DNA of 6,583 nt from Nitrospirales bacterium (lineage in GTDB: Bacteria; Nitrospirota; Nitrospiria; Nitrospirales; UBA2166): the NCBI GenBank assembly GCA_029261375.1, contig JAJDBL010000023.1, positions 1 through 6,583 on the forward strand, given 5' to 3'. Below are positions 5,973-6,583 of the stretch, piece after piece; positions within the stretch are counted from its first letter, which is position 1; every line of letters begins with the position of its first letter. The notes under the pieces are model-generated. The model saw only the letters and a list, made by a program, of their open reading frames with translations, was not told the origin of the DNA and searched no databases. The translations under genes and the position numbers were made by a program.

Positions 5973-6583
5973 GTGCAAACCAAAGTTCAAGCAATCTCAT
6001 GGAATATCACCAGGTTATGTAACCTGAAGTGTACCCACTGTTACCTCCCTGCAGGTTTTGTCGATACCAACGAATTTCCGAACGGGTACATTCGCGACAG
6101 CGAGTTGACCCGTGAACAGTGCTTCACGGTGATCGATCAGATCGCTGAAGTCAACCGCAATGCTCTGCTCATTCTTACGGGTGGGGAGCCTCTCCTCAGG
6201 CCAGATATTCTCGAGATTTCTCGTTATGCCTCTGAGACTGGGTTTTTGGTCGTCATGGGCACCAATGGCATTCTCCTTAACGACGAGACGGTCAGGGGAA
6301 TGATCGATCATGGCGTGGCTGGCGCTGGAATCAGCCTCGATTCCTATTCTTCTGAGGACCACGATGAATTTCGAGGGGTTGACGGCGCCCTAGAGGCGAC
6401 GTTGAAGGGAATAGAGGTTCTTTCCCGTCACAAGGTCCAGTTCTTAGTGCAGACCTCCGTGACCCGAATGAATATGGACCAAATCCCTCGAATGGTTGAG
6501 TATTACTCCGATCATCGGGCAAAATTCATCTATCTGAAAATTATCGATCTCAACATGAAAGGAAAGAACCTGATGGACCTAAC
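5973..6583 (+). CDS. Radical SAM enzyme, NirJ/AhbC-like (C-terminus beyond right edge)
   Basis: About 203 residues are visible from GTG 5973; an in-frame ATG at 5955 would add six. C16-x3-C20-x2-C23 in TRLCNLKCTHCY binds the [4Fe-4S] cluster that cleaves S-adenosylmethionine. GGEP at 70-73 fits the SAM amino-group contact, TNG at 97-99 and GISLDSY at 119-125 are later barrel strands, and HDEFRGVDGA is typical of this branch. The layout (WNITRxCNLxCxHCY start, QTSVTRMN strand, then MKGKNLMDL) resembles NirJ/AhbC-type enzymes of heme d1 or alternative heme synthesis, and related SPASM peptide-modifying enzymes. A C-terminal auxiliary cluster domain would lie outside the window, so the exact function is open. 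It is cytoplasmic and transcribed away from the copper operon. A shared intergenic region allows shared regulation but does not prove it. Confidence 0.9.
   Translation, partial: MQTKVQAISWNITRLCNLKCTHCYLPAGFVDTNEFPNGYIRDSELTREQCFTVIDQIAEVNRNALLILTGGEPLLRPDILEISRYASETGFLVVMGTNGILLNDETVRGMIDHGVAGAGISLDSYSSEDHDEFRGVDGALEATLKGIEVLSRHKVQFLVQTSVTRMNMDQIPRMVEYYSDHRAKFIYLKIIDLNMKGKNLMDL

Noticed and set aside
6015..6362. A 115-codon open frame on the minus strand.
   Set aside because: It lies opposite the radical SAM core motifs (CxxxCxxC, GGEP, SLDS), which are clearly real on the plus strand.
1..6583. tRNA, rRNA, CRISPR array, insertion sequence, attachment site or riboswitch.
   Set aside because: Nearly all of the window is coding. 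The only gaps are 50 and 244 bases, and neither shows clover-leaf, array or terminal-repeat structure.

Overview
The window holds three genes and one divergent promoter region, and is densely coding. Base composition is moderately GC-rich (an impression, not a count). Secreted copper proteins with Sec-type signal peptides and strong Shine-Dalgarno sites point to a bacterium with a periplasm. The combination of a giant multicopper oxidase, an exported CxxHxxM copper protein and a NirJ/AhbC-like radical SAM enzyme would suit an environmental chemolithotroph of the Nitrospirota or NC10 kind, but the sequence alone does not fix the phylum.

Layout. Positions 1-4817 (minus strand) are a single uninterrupted reading frame for an exported multicopper oxidase. 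At least 1605 residues are visible, and its C-terminus runs off the left edge. Fifty bases upstream, positions 4868-5728 (minus strand) encode an exported 286-residue protein with an amicyanin-like C-x2-H-x2-M copper motif and a carboxypeptidase-regulatory-like beta-sandwich tail. The two genes very probably form one operon, transcribed leftward in the order cupredoxin-like protein then oxidase. Positions 5729-5972 are a divergent intergenic region with a candidate promoter in each direction and short repeats. From 5973 to the right edge (plus strand) runs the first about 203 residues of a radical SAM enzyme.

The most informative result is internal to the oxidase. It is built from three tandem two-domain cupredoxin modules (six domains). 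Only domains 2 and 3 keep a full set of copper ligands. The HxxHxH and HCHxxxHxxxxM motifs come first, in domain 2, and the two HxH motifs follow, in domain 3. This order is permuted relative to laccases and puts the predicted trinuclear copper centre at the domain 2/3 interface. The equivalent positions in domains 4 and 6 align without gaps but have lost their ligands. The size and multi-domain build recall the giant MofA/MnxG/McoA-type putative manganese oxidases, but the substrate cannot be read from the sequence.

Working model (inference): the small copper protein and the giant oxidase act together outside the cytoplasm as an electron-transfer pair. The divergent radical SAM enzyme may make or modify a cofactor or peptide for the same or a neighbouring system.
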